Of a stretch of DNA of 10,512 nt, positions 1 to 8,177 are shown in pieces; position 1 is the stretch's first letter; every line of letters starts with the position of its first letter. The notes below the pieces were generated by a model that made no database searches, was not told where the DNA came from, and saw nothing but the letters and a program-made list of their open reading frames with translations. Origin of the DNA: an uncultured Alphaproteobacteria bacterium (GTDB lineage Bacteria; Pseudomonadota; Alphaproteobacteria; Rhizobiales; Beijerinckiaceae); NCBI GenBank assembly GCA_937903315.1, contig CALCZO010000072.1, forward strand, positions 1-10,512, in the 5' to 3' direction. The translations under genes were made by a program, and so were the position numbers.

Positions 1-2008
1 ACGGGCGCTGGGTGGCGAGCACGACATGGATGCCGGCGGCGCGGGCCATCTGGGCGAGACGCTGGACCAACCCCTCGATCTCCTTGCCGGCAACCATCAT
101 CAGATCGGCCATCTCGTCGACGATGACGACGATATAGGGCAGGGATTCCAGCTCCATCGCCTCGTTCTCGAAGATCGGCTCGCCGGTCTCGCGATCGAAC
201 CCGGTCTGGACGGTGCGCTGGATCACCTCGCCCTTGGCCTTCGCCTCCTCGATGCGGGCATTGAAGCCGTCGATGTTGCGGACACCGACCTTCGACATCT
301 TGCGGTAGCGCTCCTCCATCTCGCGCACCGCCCATTTGAGGGCGACGACCGCCTTCTTGGGATCGGTGACGACCGGGGTCAGCAGATGCGGAATGCCATC
401 ATAGATCGACAGTTCGAGCATTTTGGGATCGACCATGATCAGGCGGCACTGCTGCGGCGTCAGCCGGTAGAGCAGCGACAGGATCATGGTGTTGATGGCG
501 ACCGATTTGCCCGAGCCGGTGGTGCCGGCGATCAGCAGATGCGGCATCCGCGCCAGTTCGACGATCACCGGCTCGCCGCCGATGGTCTTGCCGAGGCAGA
601 GCGGCAGGCGCAGCTTGGACTTCTCGAAATCCTCGCAGGCGAGCAGTTCGCGCAGGAACACCGTCTCGCGCCGGGCGTTGGGCAGTTCGATGCCGATGAC
701 GTTGCGGCCCTGAACAACCGCGACGCGGGCGGCGACCGCGCTCATCGAGCGGGCAATATCCTCTGCAAGGCTGATGACGCGCGAGGATTTGGTGCCCGGC
801 GCGGGTTCGAGTTCGTAGAGGGTGACGACCGGACCGGGGCGAACGTTGATGATCTCGCCGCGCACGCCGAAATCGTCGAGAACGCCTTCGAGAAGGCGCG
901 CGTTCTGTTCCAGCGCATCTTTGGAGACCTGCGTCCCGGTCGATTTCTTGGGCTCCGACAGCAGGGTCAGCGGCGGGTGGGCATAACCGTCCTGATCGAA
1001 CATCGACGGCTGGGCCTCGCGTTCGATCCTGCGGCCGGGTTTGAGCGCGCCGGCTGGCGCGGTGACCTTGGCCTTGACCGGCGGCGGTTCGGGCAGGTCG
1101 TCGACAGCAAACGGCGGTTCGTCCTCGTCGGCGTCGTCCTCGTCGTGCCGAAGGGGCGCTGTGGGTCTGTCGAGCGCCGTTGTCCTCTGTGGCCTGACAG
1201 CGGCGCTGCCGTCCTGTCCGTCGGCAAAGGACGGCTCGCGCCGGCTGCGCGCCGGCTGGCGGGCAGGCACCGCCGTGGTCCGTACCGACCGGCGGCTGAC
1301 CAGACGACCGAGCCACATCCTGAGGCTGATCAGGCCATGAATCAGCGCGCCGATCGAAATGATGGTGATCGAGGGCTCATCGGACGCGCTGGATTCGGCA
1401 TCTTCTTCGGCAATCCGTGCCCGTTCCTCGGCAACCTCCTCGGCGGAAGGCCGGGCGAGGTAGGTGATCGCCAGAATGGTGCCGGCCGCACAAAGGACCG
1501 CCATCACCGCACGCGCCAGACTGTCGAGACCACCGAGGATCAGGCGCGGCCCGTAGATCAGGAGATCGCCGACAAATCCGCCCAGTCCGCCGGGCAATGG
1601 CCAGCGATCGGTGCGCGGCAGCGCGGAAGCAAGGCCGGCGGCCAGAACCACTGCGGCCAGAGCAACGAGGATGCGGGTGCGGGGGTGTTCAAGGCCATGG
1701 CGGGCGAGCAGACGCCAGCCGATGATTGCAAGGACCAGCAGCAGCGCGACCGAGGCGATGCCGAGCGTCTGCATCATCAGATCGGCGGCTGCGGCACCGG
1801 CAAATCCCAGCAGATTGCGGGCGGGCTGTTCGGAGACATGGCTGAAGCTCGGATCGCGCACCGACCAGCTTGCCAGCGCCAGCGCGCCGGCAGCCGCCGC
1901 TCCGGTCAGCACAAGGCCGCCCAGCTCGGCAAGACGCCGGACGAATCCGTCCCGGATGGCTTCGGGAATATGGTCAGTCGGGGAAAACCCCAGCCGCGTG
2001 GTCCGCAT
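1..2008 (-). CDS. ftsK: DNA translocase FtsK, N-terminal 669 residues (C-terminus cut by window edge)
   Basis: FtsK is the septal, membrane-anchored ATPase that pumps chromosome ends apart during division and activates XerCD at dif. The frame is open from the ATG at 2008 to the left edge. Four hydrophobic segments lie at about residues 28-47, 78-98, 113-130 and 164-184, followed by an amphipathic stretch (about 213-229). Next comes a Pro/Arg/acid-rich linker (about 235-330) and the motor domain. Walker A is GTTGSGKS at 495-502. Walker B ends in D631-E632 (VIVDEMADL). The last visible residues are ATQRP at 665-669. The rest of the beta motor domain and the DNA-reading gamma domain should lie beyond the edge. 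The start is supported by an in-frame stop 17 codons upstream and no earlier ATG; the nearest AGGA is unusually close to the ATG. A CtrA-type box lies 50 bp upstream, and the amtB1 terminator separates this gene from the ammonium block. The family assignment is very secure. Confidence 0.96.
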   Translation of the reverse strand, partial: MRTTRLGFSPTDHIPEAIRDGFVRRLAELGGLVLTGAAAAGALALASWSVRDPSFSHVSEQPARNLLGFAGAAAADLMMQTLGIASVALLLVLAIIGWRLLARHGLEHPRTRILVALAAVVLAAGLASALPRTDRWPLPGGLGGFVGDLLIYGPRLILGGLDSLARAVMAVLCAAGTILAITYLARPSAEEVAEERARIAEEDAESSASDEPSITIISIGALIHGLISLRMWLGRLVSRRSVRTTAVPARQPARSRREPSFADGQDGSAAVRPQRTTALDRPTAPLRHDEDDADEDEPPFAVDDLPEPPPVKAKVTAPAGALKPGRRIEREAQPSMFDQDGYAHPPLTLLSEPKKSTGTQVSKDALEQNARLLEGVLDDFGVRGEIINVRPGPVVTLYELEPAPGTKSSRVISLAEDIARSMSAVAARVAVVQGRNVIGIELPNARRETVFLRELLACEDFEKSKLRLPLCLGKTIGGEPVIVELARMPHLLIAGTTGSGKSVAINTMILSLLYRLTPQQCRLIMVDPKMLELSIYDGIPHLLTPVVTDPKKAVVALKWAVREMEERYRKMSKVGVRNIDGFNARIEEAKAKGEVIQRTVQTGFDRETGEPIFENEAMELESLPYIVVIVDEMADLMMVAGKEIEGLVQRLAQMARAAGIHVVLATQRP

Positions 2009-2058
2009 GTCCTGCTCTGGCCCTGTCGCTCGTTGCGGCGATCATGGTTCAGAAGCGG

Positions 2059-2073
2059 TTAAATCCGCCTTAA
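2059..2073. promoter_or_regulatory. Putative CtrA-binding box upstream of ftsK
   Basis: The sequence reads TTAA, seven bases, TTAA (TTAAATCCGCCTTAA). This is an exact match to the full CtrA recognition pattern TTAA-N7-TTAA known from alphaproteobacteria. It lies 50 bp upstream of the ftsK start codon, in the only gap from which ftsK could be transcribed separately from amtB1. CtrA is the cell-cycle response regulator of this class, so control of a division gene fits well. Binding is inferred from the pattern only. Confidence 0.5.
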
Positions 2074-2090
2074 GCATCGCGGGGCCTGCC

Positions 2091-2120
2091 AAAAGGAAAC
2101 GGCGGCCCGGAGGCCGCCGT
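2091..2120 (-). terminator. Rho-independent terminator of glnK-amtB1
   Basis: A perfect 9-bp stem, ACGGCGGCC (2099-2107) with GGCCGCCGT (2112-2120), encloses a 4-base loop. Read on the minus strand it is followed by the T-rich run TTCCTTTT (2098-2091). It begins 34 bases after the amtB1 stop codon and lies upstream of ftsK, so it separates the two transcription units. Confidence 0.8.
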
Positions 2121-2154
2121 CGGCATTTGCATGGCAGGAAAGGCTCAGTGCCGA

Positions 2155-3627
2155 TCAGTAGTGATAGGCGCGCTCGCCGTGTTCGGCGATGTCGAGACCC
2201 ATGCGCTCGTCCTCGTTGGTGGCGCGCAGTCCGACGACCACGTCAACCAGCTTGAACAGGATTGCCGAGCCGATGCCGGACCACAGCAGCGTGATCACCA
2301 CAGCCTTGAGCTGGGCCATCACCTGGGTCGCCATCGAGAACTCGCCAGCCACGGCCTCGCCGGGCTTGGCGACGTAGTCGACGATGCCGGCGCCGCCGAG
2401 CGAGGGATCGGCGAGGATGCCGGTCGCCAGAGCGCCGATGATGCCACCGACGCAGTGGACGCCGAACACGTCGAGCGAGTCATCGTAGCGGAAGGTGTTC
2501 TTGACGACCGAGCAGAAGAAGAAGCAGACCGCGCCGGCGACAAGTCCGAGCACGATCGACCCCATCGGACCGGCAAAGCCCGAGGCCGGAGTGACGGCGA
2601 CCAGACCGGCCACAGCGCCCGAAACCAGACCGAGCAGCGAGGGCTTGCCCTTGAGCATCCATTCGACCATCAGCCACGAGAAGGCGGCGGCGCAGGTGGC
2701 GACCATGGTGTTGGCAAAGGCCAGAACCGCGGTGCCATTGGCTTCGAGGCTCGAGCCGGCGTTGAAGCCGAACCAGCCGACCCACAGCAGCGCCGCGCCG
2801 ATCATCGTCATGACCAGCGAGTGCGGTGCCATCAGTTCCTTGCCGTAGCCGATGCGCTTGCCGACCATCAGCGCGCCAACGAGGCCCGCAATGCCGGCAT
2901 TGATGTGGACGACGGTGCCGCCGGCGAAATCCAGAGCGCCCCATTTGAAGATCATGCCGGCATCAGCCATCACTTCGTCGAGCTTGGTCTGGGCAGCGGT
3001 CTTGGCCGCAGCGTCAGCCGCGCCGGCGACAGCCTTGGCCGCATCCGCAATCGCGTCGGGGCCGGCCCAGTACCAGACCATGTGCGCGACCGGATAATAG
3101 ACCAGCAACGACCACAGGGCGGTGAACAGCAGGATCGCGCCGAACTTCATGCGCTCGGCGAAGGCGCCGATGATCAGCGCCGGGGTGATCATGGCGAAGG
3201 TCATCTGGAACGCCATGTAGAGCTGCTCGGGAATGACGACGCCGTTCGAGAACGTGGCAGCCACGCTCGCGGTGGTGATGCCCGACAGGAACGCCTTGGA
3301 GAAGCCGCCGACGTAGTCGTTGAGCGCGCCACCGTTGGTGAAGGCCAGCGAATAGCCGAAGAAGGCCCACATCAGGCCGGCGAGACAGACGATGGCGAAA
3401 ATCTGGGTCAGTACCGACAGCATGTTCTTGGCGCGGACAAGGCCGCCATAGAACAGCGCGAGGCCCGGAATGGACATCATCAGCACGAGCAGGGTGGCAA
3501 CCATCATCCAGGCTGTGTCGCCCTTGGCCGGAACGGGAGCGGCGGTGTCGGCCAGTGCCGGCAGCGCGGTCAGAAGGCCGATTGCAGACGCGGTGGCCAG
3601 CCGCAGGGGTGTTGTTCTCAGGGACAT
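2155..3627 (-). CDS. amtB: Ammonium transporter AmtB, GlnK-linked copy
   Basis: This is an inner-membrane, trimeric Amt/Rh/MEP channel that takes up ammonium. The 490-residue product starts with a signal peptide (hydrophobic 8-24, likely cut after ALA at 24-26). Family landmarks, by comparison with E. coli AmtB, are W185 of the outer vestibule (AHMVW), D233 in DFAGG, the twin pore histidines H241 (TVVH) and H391 (VFGVH), and F288/S292 in GWFGFNAGS. The C-terminal tail (DERMGLDIAEHGERAYHY) matches the cytoplasmic segment that responds to GlnK. An alanine-rich insertion of about 36 residues (about 188-224) extends the loop after W185, which the other transporter here lacks. I chose the ATG at 3627, not the in-frame ATG at 3798, because it has GGAG nine bases upstream, begins the signal peptide and does not overlap glnK. 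It lies 25 bp after glnK, the classic glnK-amtB operon. Confidence 0.95.
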   Translation of the reverse strand: MSLRTTPLRLATASAIGLLTALPALADTAAPVPAKGDTAWMMVATLLVLMMSIPGLALFYGGLVRAKNMLSVLTQIFAIVCLAGLMWAFFGYSLAFTNGGALNDYVGGFSKAFLSGITTASVAATFSNGVVIPEQLYMAFQMTFAMITPALIIGAFAERMKFGAILLFTALWSLLVYYPVAHMVWYWAGPDAIADAAKAVAGAADAAAKTAAQTKLDEVMADAGMIFKWGALDFAGGTVVHINAGIAGLVGALMVGKRIGYGKELMAPHSLVMTMIGAALLWVGWFGFNAGSSLEANGTAVLAFANTMVATCAAAFSWLMVEWMLKGKPSLLGLVSGAVAGLVAVTPASGFAGPMGSIVLGLVAGAVCFFFCSVVKNTFRYDDSLDVFGVHCVGGIIGALATGILADPSLGGAGIVDYVAKPGEAVAGEFSMATQVMAQLKAVVITLLWSGIGSAILFKLVDVVVGLRATNEDERMGLDIAEHGERAYHY

Positions 3628-3652
3628 CGGTTCAAACTCCGGACAAACGGGA

Positions 3653-3991
3653 TCAAAGGGCTTCGGTGCCGCGTTCGCCGGTGCGAATGCGGACAACCTG
3701 TTCAAGCGGGGAGACGAAGATCTTGCCGTCGCCGATCTGGCCGGTGCGGGCCGCCTGCTCGATCGCATCGACGACTGCGGGCACCAGATCGCTGGCAACC
3801 GCGACCTCGAGTTTCAGTTTCGGCAGGAAGGACACGGCATATTCCGCACCGCGGTAGATTTCCGTGTGGCCCTTCTGCCGGCCATAGCCCTTGACCTCGC
3901 TGACGGTCATGCCGTGAACGCCTATCGCGGTCAGGGCATCGCGGACTTCTTCAAGCTTGAACGGCTTGATGATCGCCACCACTGTTTTCAT
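3653..3991 (-). CDS. glnK: Nitrogen regulatory PII protein GlnK
   Basis: A full-length PII protein of 112 residues, the family's usual size. It begins MKTVVAIIKPFKLEEV. The T-loop carries GRQKGHTEIYRGAEY with Y51, the residue uridylylated by GlnD under nitrogen limitation. The C-terminal part has the conserved ARTGQIGDGKIFV and RIRTGE nucleotide-binding motifs. PII trimers bind ATP/ADP and 2-oxoglutarate; unmodified GlnK docks on AmtB and blocks the pore. The ATG at 3991 starts the family consensus, with GAGG and AAGGAG upstream; the frame opens earlier (to 4366) but that extension is unlike PII and runs into the upstream amtB. The gene precedes amtB1 by 25 bp and has a sigma-54 type promoter upstream. 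GlnK rather than GlnB is inferred from the amtB linkage, since the two are near identical in sequence. Confidence 0.95.
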   Translation of the reverse strand: MKTVVAIIKPFKLEEVRDALTAIGVHGMTVSEVKGYGRQKGHTEIYRGAEYAVSFLPKLKLEVAVASDLVPAVVDAIEQAARTGQIGDGKIFVSPLEQVVRIRTGERGTEAL

Positions 3992-4063
3992 CGACCTCAC
4001 ACTCCTTGACGCCATTGTTGAACAACCGGGGCGGGGATTGCTCCGGCGGGTTGATCCGAGCGT

Positions 4064-4079
4064 TACAAGGTGCGTGCCA
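4064..4079 (-). promoter_or_regulatory. Putative sigma-54 (-24/-12) promoter of glnK-amtB1
   Basis: The minus strand reads TGGCACGCACCTTGTA. The -24 half is a perfect TGGCACG. Exactly ten bases separate its GG from the -12 dinucleotide, which is GT here instead of the preferred GC. The predicted start of transcription is near 4053, giving a leader of about 62 nt to glnK. RpoN/NtrC-driven glnK-amtB is well established in proteobacteria, so pattern and context agree. Confidence 0.65.
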
Positions 4080-4191
4080 GACCCGGTGATCCGGTGTTTC
4101 CGCGGTGATAACGGGGCGGGTTCGCCTAGCGTCCGTGCGAATTGCCTAAAATTTATGCAGAACGCTGCCCGCCGATGTGACAGACAGCAAA

Positions 4192-4216
4192 CGACCGGCG
4201 GGGTTGCCGCCGGTCG
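4192..4216 (-). terminator. Terminator-like hairpin after the upstream amtB
   Basis: A perfect 10-bp stem, CGACCGGCGG (4192-4201) with CCGCCGGTCG (4207-4216), encloses a 5-base loop. It begins 26 bases after the amtB2 stop codon. The T run after it on the minus strand is short (TTTGC), so termination may be incomplete, and some read-through into glnK-amtB1 is possible. Confidence 0.55.
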
Positions 4217-4242
4217 CTGAAGCGTGGTCCGATGGAGAGGCG

Positions 4243-5565
<1,323 letters not shown>

Positions 5566-5616
5566 GCGCAGGATCCCCTCGGCAGGCGCGAAACACGGCA
5601 AGGCACGGCGGGCTGC

Positions 5617-5635
5617 CACCCGGCATAGCCGGGTG
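5617..5635 (-). other. Strong stem-loop in the amtB2 leader
   Basis: CACCCGGC (5617-5624), loop ATA, GCCGGGTG (5628-5635) form a perfect 8-bp stem. No T run follows, so it is not a standard terminator. It spans the transcription start predicted from the sigma-54 candidate (about 5632), so it would fold at the very 5' end of the amtB2 message or act as a DNA dyad. Confidence 0.4.
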
Positions 5636-5642
5636 CTGCGCA

Positions 5643-5658
5643 ATCAAGCTTCATGCCA
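5643..5658 (-). promoter_or_regulatory. Putative sigma-54 (-24/-12) promoter of amtB2
   Basis: The minus strand reads TGGCATGAAGCTTGAT. The -24 half differs from TGGCACG by one base. The GG is ten bases from the -12 dinucleotide, which is GA instead of GC. The predicted start is near 5632, with a leader of about 67 nt, very like the arrangement at glnK. This match is weaker than the glnK one; gene context supports it. Confidence 0.45.
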
Positions 5659-5709
5659 GTTTTGAAGGCGCGATTTCCCGCCGATCAGGGCGAATTCGGC
5701 TCGTGCTCT

Positions 5710-5756
5710 GCCTAATGGTTGGTCATGACCAGCGCTGACGTGATGATTAATTAGGC
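5710..5756. repeat. Inverted repeat GCCTAAT ... ATTAGGC
   Basis: Seven-base arms GCCTAAT (5710-5716) and ATTAGGC (5750-5756) are separated by 33 bp and flank the palindrome at 5720-5731. A third copy of the core, GCCTAA, occurs at 4144-4149 in front of glnK. Arms this far apart suggest paired operator half-sites and not an RNA hairpin. Confidence 0.35.
5720..5731. promoter_or_regulatory. 12-bp perfect palindrome upstream of amtB2
   Basis: TGGTCATGACCA is fully self-complementary. It lies in the 217-bp gap between the end of the thioesterase gene and amtB2. Its centre is about 93 bp upstream of the transcription start predicted for amtB2, the distance range used by enhancer-binding activators of sigma-54. 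It is not a good match to the usual NtrC consensus, so the binding protein, if any, is unknown. Confidence 0.3.
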
Positions 5757-5782
5757 GTCATGGCGTGTTTTTCGGCGAACGA

Positions 5783-6643
5783 TCAGGCGTAGCCGCGCCG
5801 TTTGCGGATGATGCCTTCCTGCGCCACCGAGGCCACGAGCGTGCCATCGCGCGCGAACAGCATGCCACGGGCAAAGCCCCTGCCGCCGCCGGCGTTCGGC
5901 GAATCATGCTCGTAGAACAGCCAGTCGTCGGCCCGGACGGGGCGATGGAACCACATGATGTGGTCGAGGCTCGCTGGCATGATGCCGGGATCGAACACCG
6001 ACGTATGATGGCGGACGAGGGCGGAATCGAGCAGCGTCATGTCCGAGGCATAGGCCAGAATGCAGGCATGCAGTTCCGGGTCGTCCGGCAGCGTGGTGTT
6101 GGCCCTGAGCCACAGCCGGTTGCCGATCTGGGCGGTATCGACATCGCGGTAGCGCGCAAAATCGACCGGACGGAGATCGATCGGTCGCTCGCGCTCGAAG
6201 TAAGCCCTGACCGGATGGGGCAGGGTCGGCAGGATGGTCGAGCGGATGGCGTCCAGTGTCGGCAGATCCTCAGGCGCAGGAACGTTCGGCATCGGGGCCT
6301 GATGGACAAATCCGTCCGGTTCGTCGGCATGGAACGAGGCCGACATGGAGAAGATCACGTCGTCATCCTGACGGGCCAGAACGCGCCGGGTGGCAAAGCT
6401 CCTCCCGTCACGGATCGCCTCGACCTCGTAGTCGATGGGACGCGCCGGATCGCCGCCGAGCAGGAAATAGCCGTGCAGCGAGTGGCTGTGCTTGGCGGTC
6501 ACCGTCAGTTGCGCCGCACGCAGGGCCTGGGCGATGACGAGGCCGCCGAAGACGCGCTGCCAGCCGACCTGCGGCACGCGGCCGCGAAAAACCCTGTCGG
6601 CCCGCGGCTCGAGTTCCACTATGATGGCAAGATCGGGATGCAT
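5783..6643 (-). CDS. tesB: Acyl-CoA thioesterase II (TesB family)
   Basis: This protein hydrolyses acyl-CoA thioesters to free fatty acid and CoA in the cytoplasm. The product is 286 residues, the usual TesB length, with two hotdog domains. The first holds GRVPQVGWQRVFGGLVIAQAL (21-41) and SLHGYFLLGGD (55-65). The second holds ASDMTLLDSAL (199-209), DHIMWFHRP (227-235) and GFARGMLFARDGTLVASVAQEG (256-277). By alignment with E. coli TesB (Asp204, Thr228, Gln278) the catalytic trio is D201, S225 and Q275, so Ser replaces Thr. The ATG at 6643 is the first in frame after TesB-like sequence begins; AGGA lies 11 bases upstream, a rather long spacing. It diverges from the flavin hydroxylase gene. 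No clear terminator follows it before amtB2. The family is secure; the natural substrate is not known. Confidence 0.93.
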   Translation of the reverse strand: MHPDLAIIVELEPRADRVFRGRVPQVGWQRVFGGLVIAQALRAAQLTVTAKHSHSLHGYFLLGGDPARPIDYEVEAIRDGRSFATRRVLARQDDDVIFSMSASFHADEPDGFVHQAPMPNVPAPEDLPTLDAIRSTILPTLPHPVRAYFERERPIDLRPVDFARYRDVDTAQIGNRLWLRANTTLPDDPELHACILAYASDMTLLDSALVRHHTSVFDPGIMPASLDHIMWFHRPVRADDWLFYEHDSPNAGGGRGFARGMLFARDGTLVASVAQEGIIRKRRGYA

Positions 6644-6659
6644 GGCCTGATTTGTCCTG

Positions 6660-6671
6660 ACGTGCGCACGT
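6660..6671. promoter_or_regulatory. 12-bp palindrome in the tesB/hydroxylase divergent promoter region
   Basis: ACGTGCGCACGT is a perfect palindrome in the 92-bp gap between the two divergent start codons. It sits inside a wider inverted repeat, CCTGACG (6656-6662) with CGTCAGG (6678-6684). The position suits an operator acting on one or both genes. I do not recognise the regulator. Confidence 0.3.
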
Positions 6672-6735
6672 GCATTGCGTCAGGCGACATGACAGGCGGC
6701 GTTGTGCCCCGTCAAGACACGGAAGAGGAGCGGAG

Positions 6736-7953
6736 ATGGGCGGGCGGTTCGATGTCGTGATTGCCGGTGGCGGCGCTGCCGGTCTGTCGCTGGCCCTGTC
6801 GCTGGCGGAGGCGGCCGGCCCGGCGCTGACCATTGCCCTCTGCGATCCGGCGCTGGCGCGGCCGCCGCAGGGCGACAGCCGGGCCTATGCCATCGTTGCC
6901 GGCGCGCGCCGGTTTTTCGACAGTTTCGGCGCCTGGGCCGCCATGGCCCCACATGCCGAGCCGATGCTCCGCCTGGAGATCACCGACAGCGCGCTTGATG
7001 ATCTCGTCCGCCCGGCGCTGGCGGATTTTGCCGGCGAGACCGGCGGCGGAGAGGCCTTCGCGCATATGGTGCCGAACGGCGTCATCCTCGCGGCGCTGCA
7101 TGGGCGGCTTGCGGGCACGGCGATCACGGTGATCGGTGAAAGCGTGACGGGGTTCGAGACGGTGACCGGCGGCGTCGTCGCCCGGACCGCGTCGCGCAGC
7201 CTGCCGGCGCGGCTGCTGGTTGCCGCGGACGGGCGCGCCTCGCGGCTGCGCGAGCAGGCAGGCATCGCCTATTTCGGCTGGCCCTATCCGCAAACCGCGA
7301 TTGTCGGAACGCTGCACCACAGCCTGCCGCATGAGGGCGTGGCGGTGCAGCATTTCCTGCCGGCCGGGCCGTTCGCGATGCTGCCGCTCACCGGCAACCG
7401 CAGTTCCATCGTTTGGAACGAGCGATCGGACGTGGCGCGCCGACTGGCCGCTCTCCCGGCCGGGGAACGGCTGGAGATCGTCGCGGCCCGCGCGGCGGGT
7501 CGATTCGGCACCGTGACGGACTTCACGGATGTTGCCACGTTCCCGATGTCGATCGGTATTGCACGCCGATTCGCCGGCGAAAGGATCGCGCTGGTGGGCG
7601 ATGCCGCGCATGGGTTTCACCCGATTGCCGGGCAGGGCCTCAACTATGGCCTGCGCGGAGCGGCAGCCCTGGCCGAAACGATCCTTGATGCGGCACGGAT
7701 GGGGCTGGATGTCGGGTCGGGCGCTGTTCTGGAGCGCTATGAGGCTGAACGCAGACCCGATGTCATGGCACTTGCGGCGGCCACCGAGATGCTCAACCGG
7801 CTGTTTTCAACCGATTCGGGTGCGGTACGAGCGGTCCGTGATGCCGGTCTTGCGGTAGTCCAGCGTCTGCCGGGTCTGAAATCGATGCTCATTTCAGCGG
7901 CGGCGGGCGATCGTTCGCCGGCGCCGCGGGCGTTCCGCGGTCTGCCCCTGTGA
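6736..7953 (+). CDS. UbiH/UbiF/COQ6-type FAD-dependent hydroxylase (ubiquinone biosynthesis)
   Basis: A 405-residue class A flavoprotein monooxygenase that probably adds a hydroxyl group to the ubiquinone ring using NAD(P)H and O2. The N-terminal Rossmann motif GGGAAG is at 11-16. The second FAD/NAD(P)H motif DGRAS is at 165-169. The ribityl-binding motif GDAAHGFHPIAGQGLNYG spans 288-305. RYEAERRPDV follows at 334-343, as is typical for the UbiH/VisC family. The ATG at 6736 has GGAG five bases upstream and directly precedes the flavin fold; an earlier in-frame ATG (6670) gives an Arg-rich leader and overlaps the palindrome. It is divergent from tesB and convergent with the Trm112-like gene, 7 bp apart. 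Which ring carbon it hydroxylates (UbiH, UbiF, UbiI or UbiL type) cannot be told from motifs, so no symbol is given. Confidence 0.9.
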   Translation: MGGRFDVVIAGGGAAGLSLALSLAEAAGPALTIALCDPALARPPQGDSRAYAIVAGARRFFDSFGAWAAMAPHAEPMLRLEITDSALDDLVRPALADFAGETGGGEAFAHMVPNGVILAALHGRLAGTAITVIGESVTGFETVTGGVVARTASRSLPARLLVAADGRASRLREQAGIAYFGWPYPQTAIVGTLHHSLPHEGVAVQHFLPAGPFAMLPLTGNRSSIVWNERSDVARRLAALPAGERLEIVAARAAGRFGTVTDFTDVATFPMSIGIARRFAGERIALVGDAAHGFHPIAGQGLNYGLRGAAALAETILDAARMGLDVGSGAVLERYEAERRPDVMALAAATEMLNRLFSTDSGAVRAVRDAGLAVVQRLPGLKSMLISAAAGDRSPAPRAFRGLPL

Positions 7954-7960
7954 TCCGGGC

Positions 7961-8170
7961 TCAGCCTTCAAGGCGGCGGGCCTCGCCCTCAAGCAGGATC
8001 GGAATGCCGTCGCGGATCGGGTAGGCGAGCTTGGCGGCGCGACTGACGAGTTCCTGATGAACGGCGTCGTAGTCGAGCGCCGCACGGGTGACCGGGCAGA
8101 CAAGCAGGGCCAGAAACTTCGGATCGATGCCGCGCGGTTCGGGTCGGGACGGGGCGTGCTGATCGGTCAT
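7961..8170 (-). CDS. Trm112-like small protein (UPF0434/YcaR family)
   Basis: A 69-residue protein with the family core FLALLVCPVTRAALDYD (19-35), SRAAKLAYPIRDGIPILL (43-60) and a short charged end. In eukaryotes and archaea Trm112 activates methyltransferases that act on tRNA, rRNA and release factor; the bacterial role is much less clear. Only one cysteine (C25) remains, so the zinc site of the eukaryotic protein is absent, which is common in bacterial members. The Shine-Dalgarno AGGA overlaps the TAG stop of the LON gene, 7 bp before this start, which suggests translational coupling. It is the last gene of the four-gene minus-strand run. Confidence 0.88.
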   Translation of the reverse strand: MTDQHAPSRPEPRGIDPKFLALLVCPVTRAALDYDAVHQELVSRAAKLAYPIRDGIPILLEGEARRLEG

Positions 8171-8177
8171 GGCAGTC

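Noticed and set aside
26..2062. A 678-codon open frame on the plus strand, antisense to ftsK
   Set aside because: The minus strand here encodes unmistakable FtsK. The plus frame has no family resemblance and is typical of the long shadow frames opposite GC-rich genes.
3628..3798. Longer start for amtB1
   Set aside because: The extension overlaps glnK, is Arg/Ser/Pro-rich and would bury the signal peptide. The ATG at 3627 has a good Shine-Dalgarno.
2131..3894. A 587-codon plus-strand frame antisense to amtB1 and glnK
   Set aside because: It crosses two real genes and their gap, is rich in His/Asp/Gly/Arg/Gln as expected for the complement of membrane-protein codons, and shows no motif.
4080..4240. 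Canonical NtrC sites (GCAC-N7-GTGC type) upstream of glnK
   Set aside because: None found by eye. The best candidate, at 4143-4159, keeps only the outer TGC/GCA frame, so it is listed as a weak motif, not an annotated site.
7954..7960. Terminator between the convergent flavin hydroxylase and Trm112-like genes
   Set aside because: The gap is only 7 bp and no GC stem followed by a T run was seen in either direction near it.
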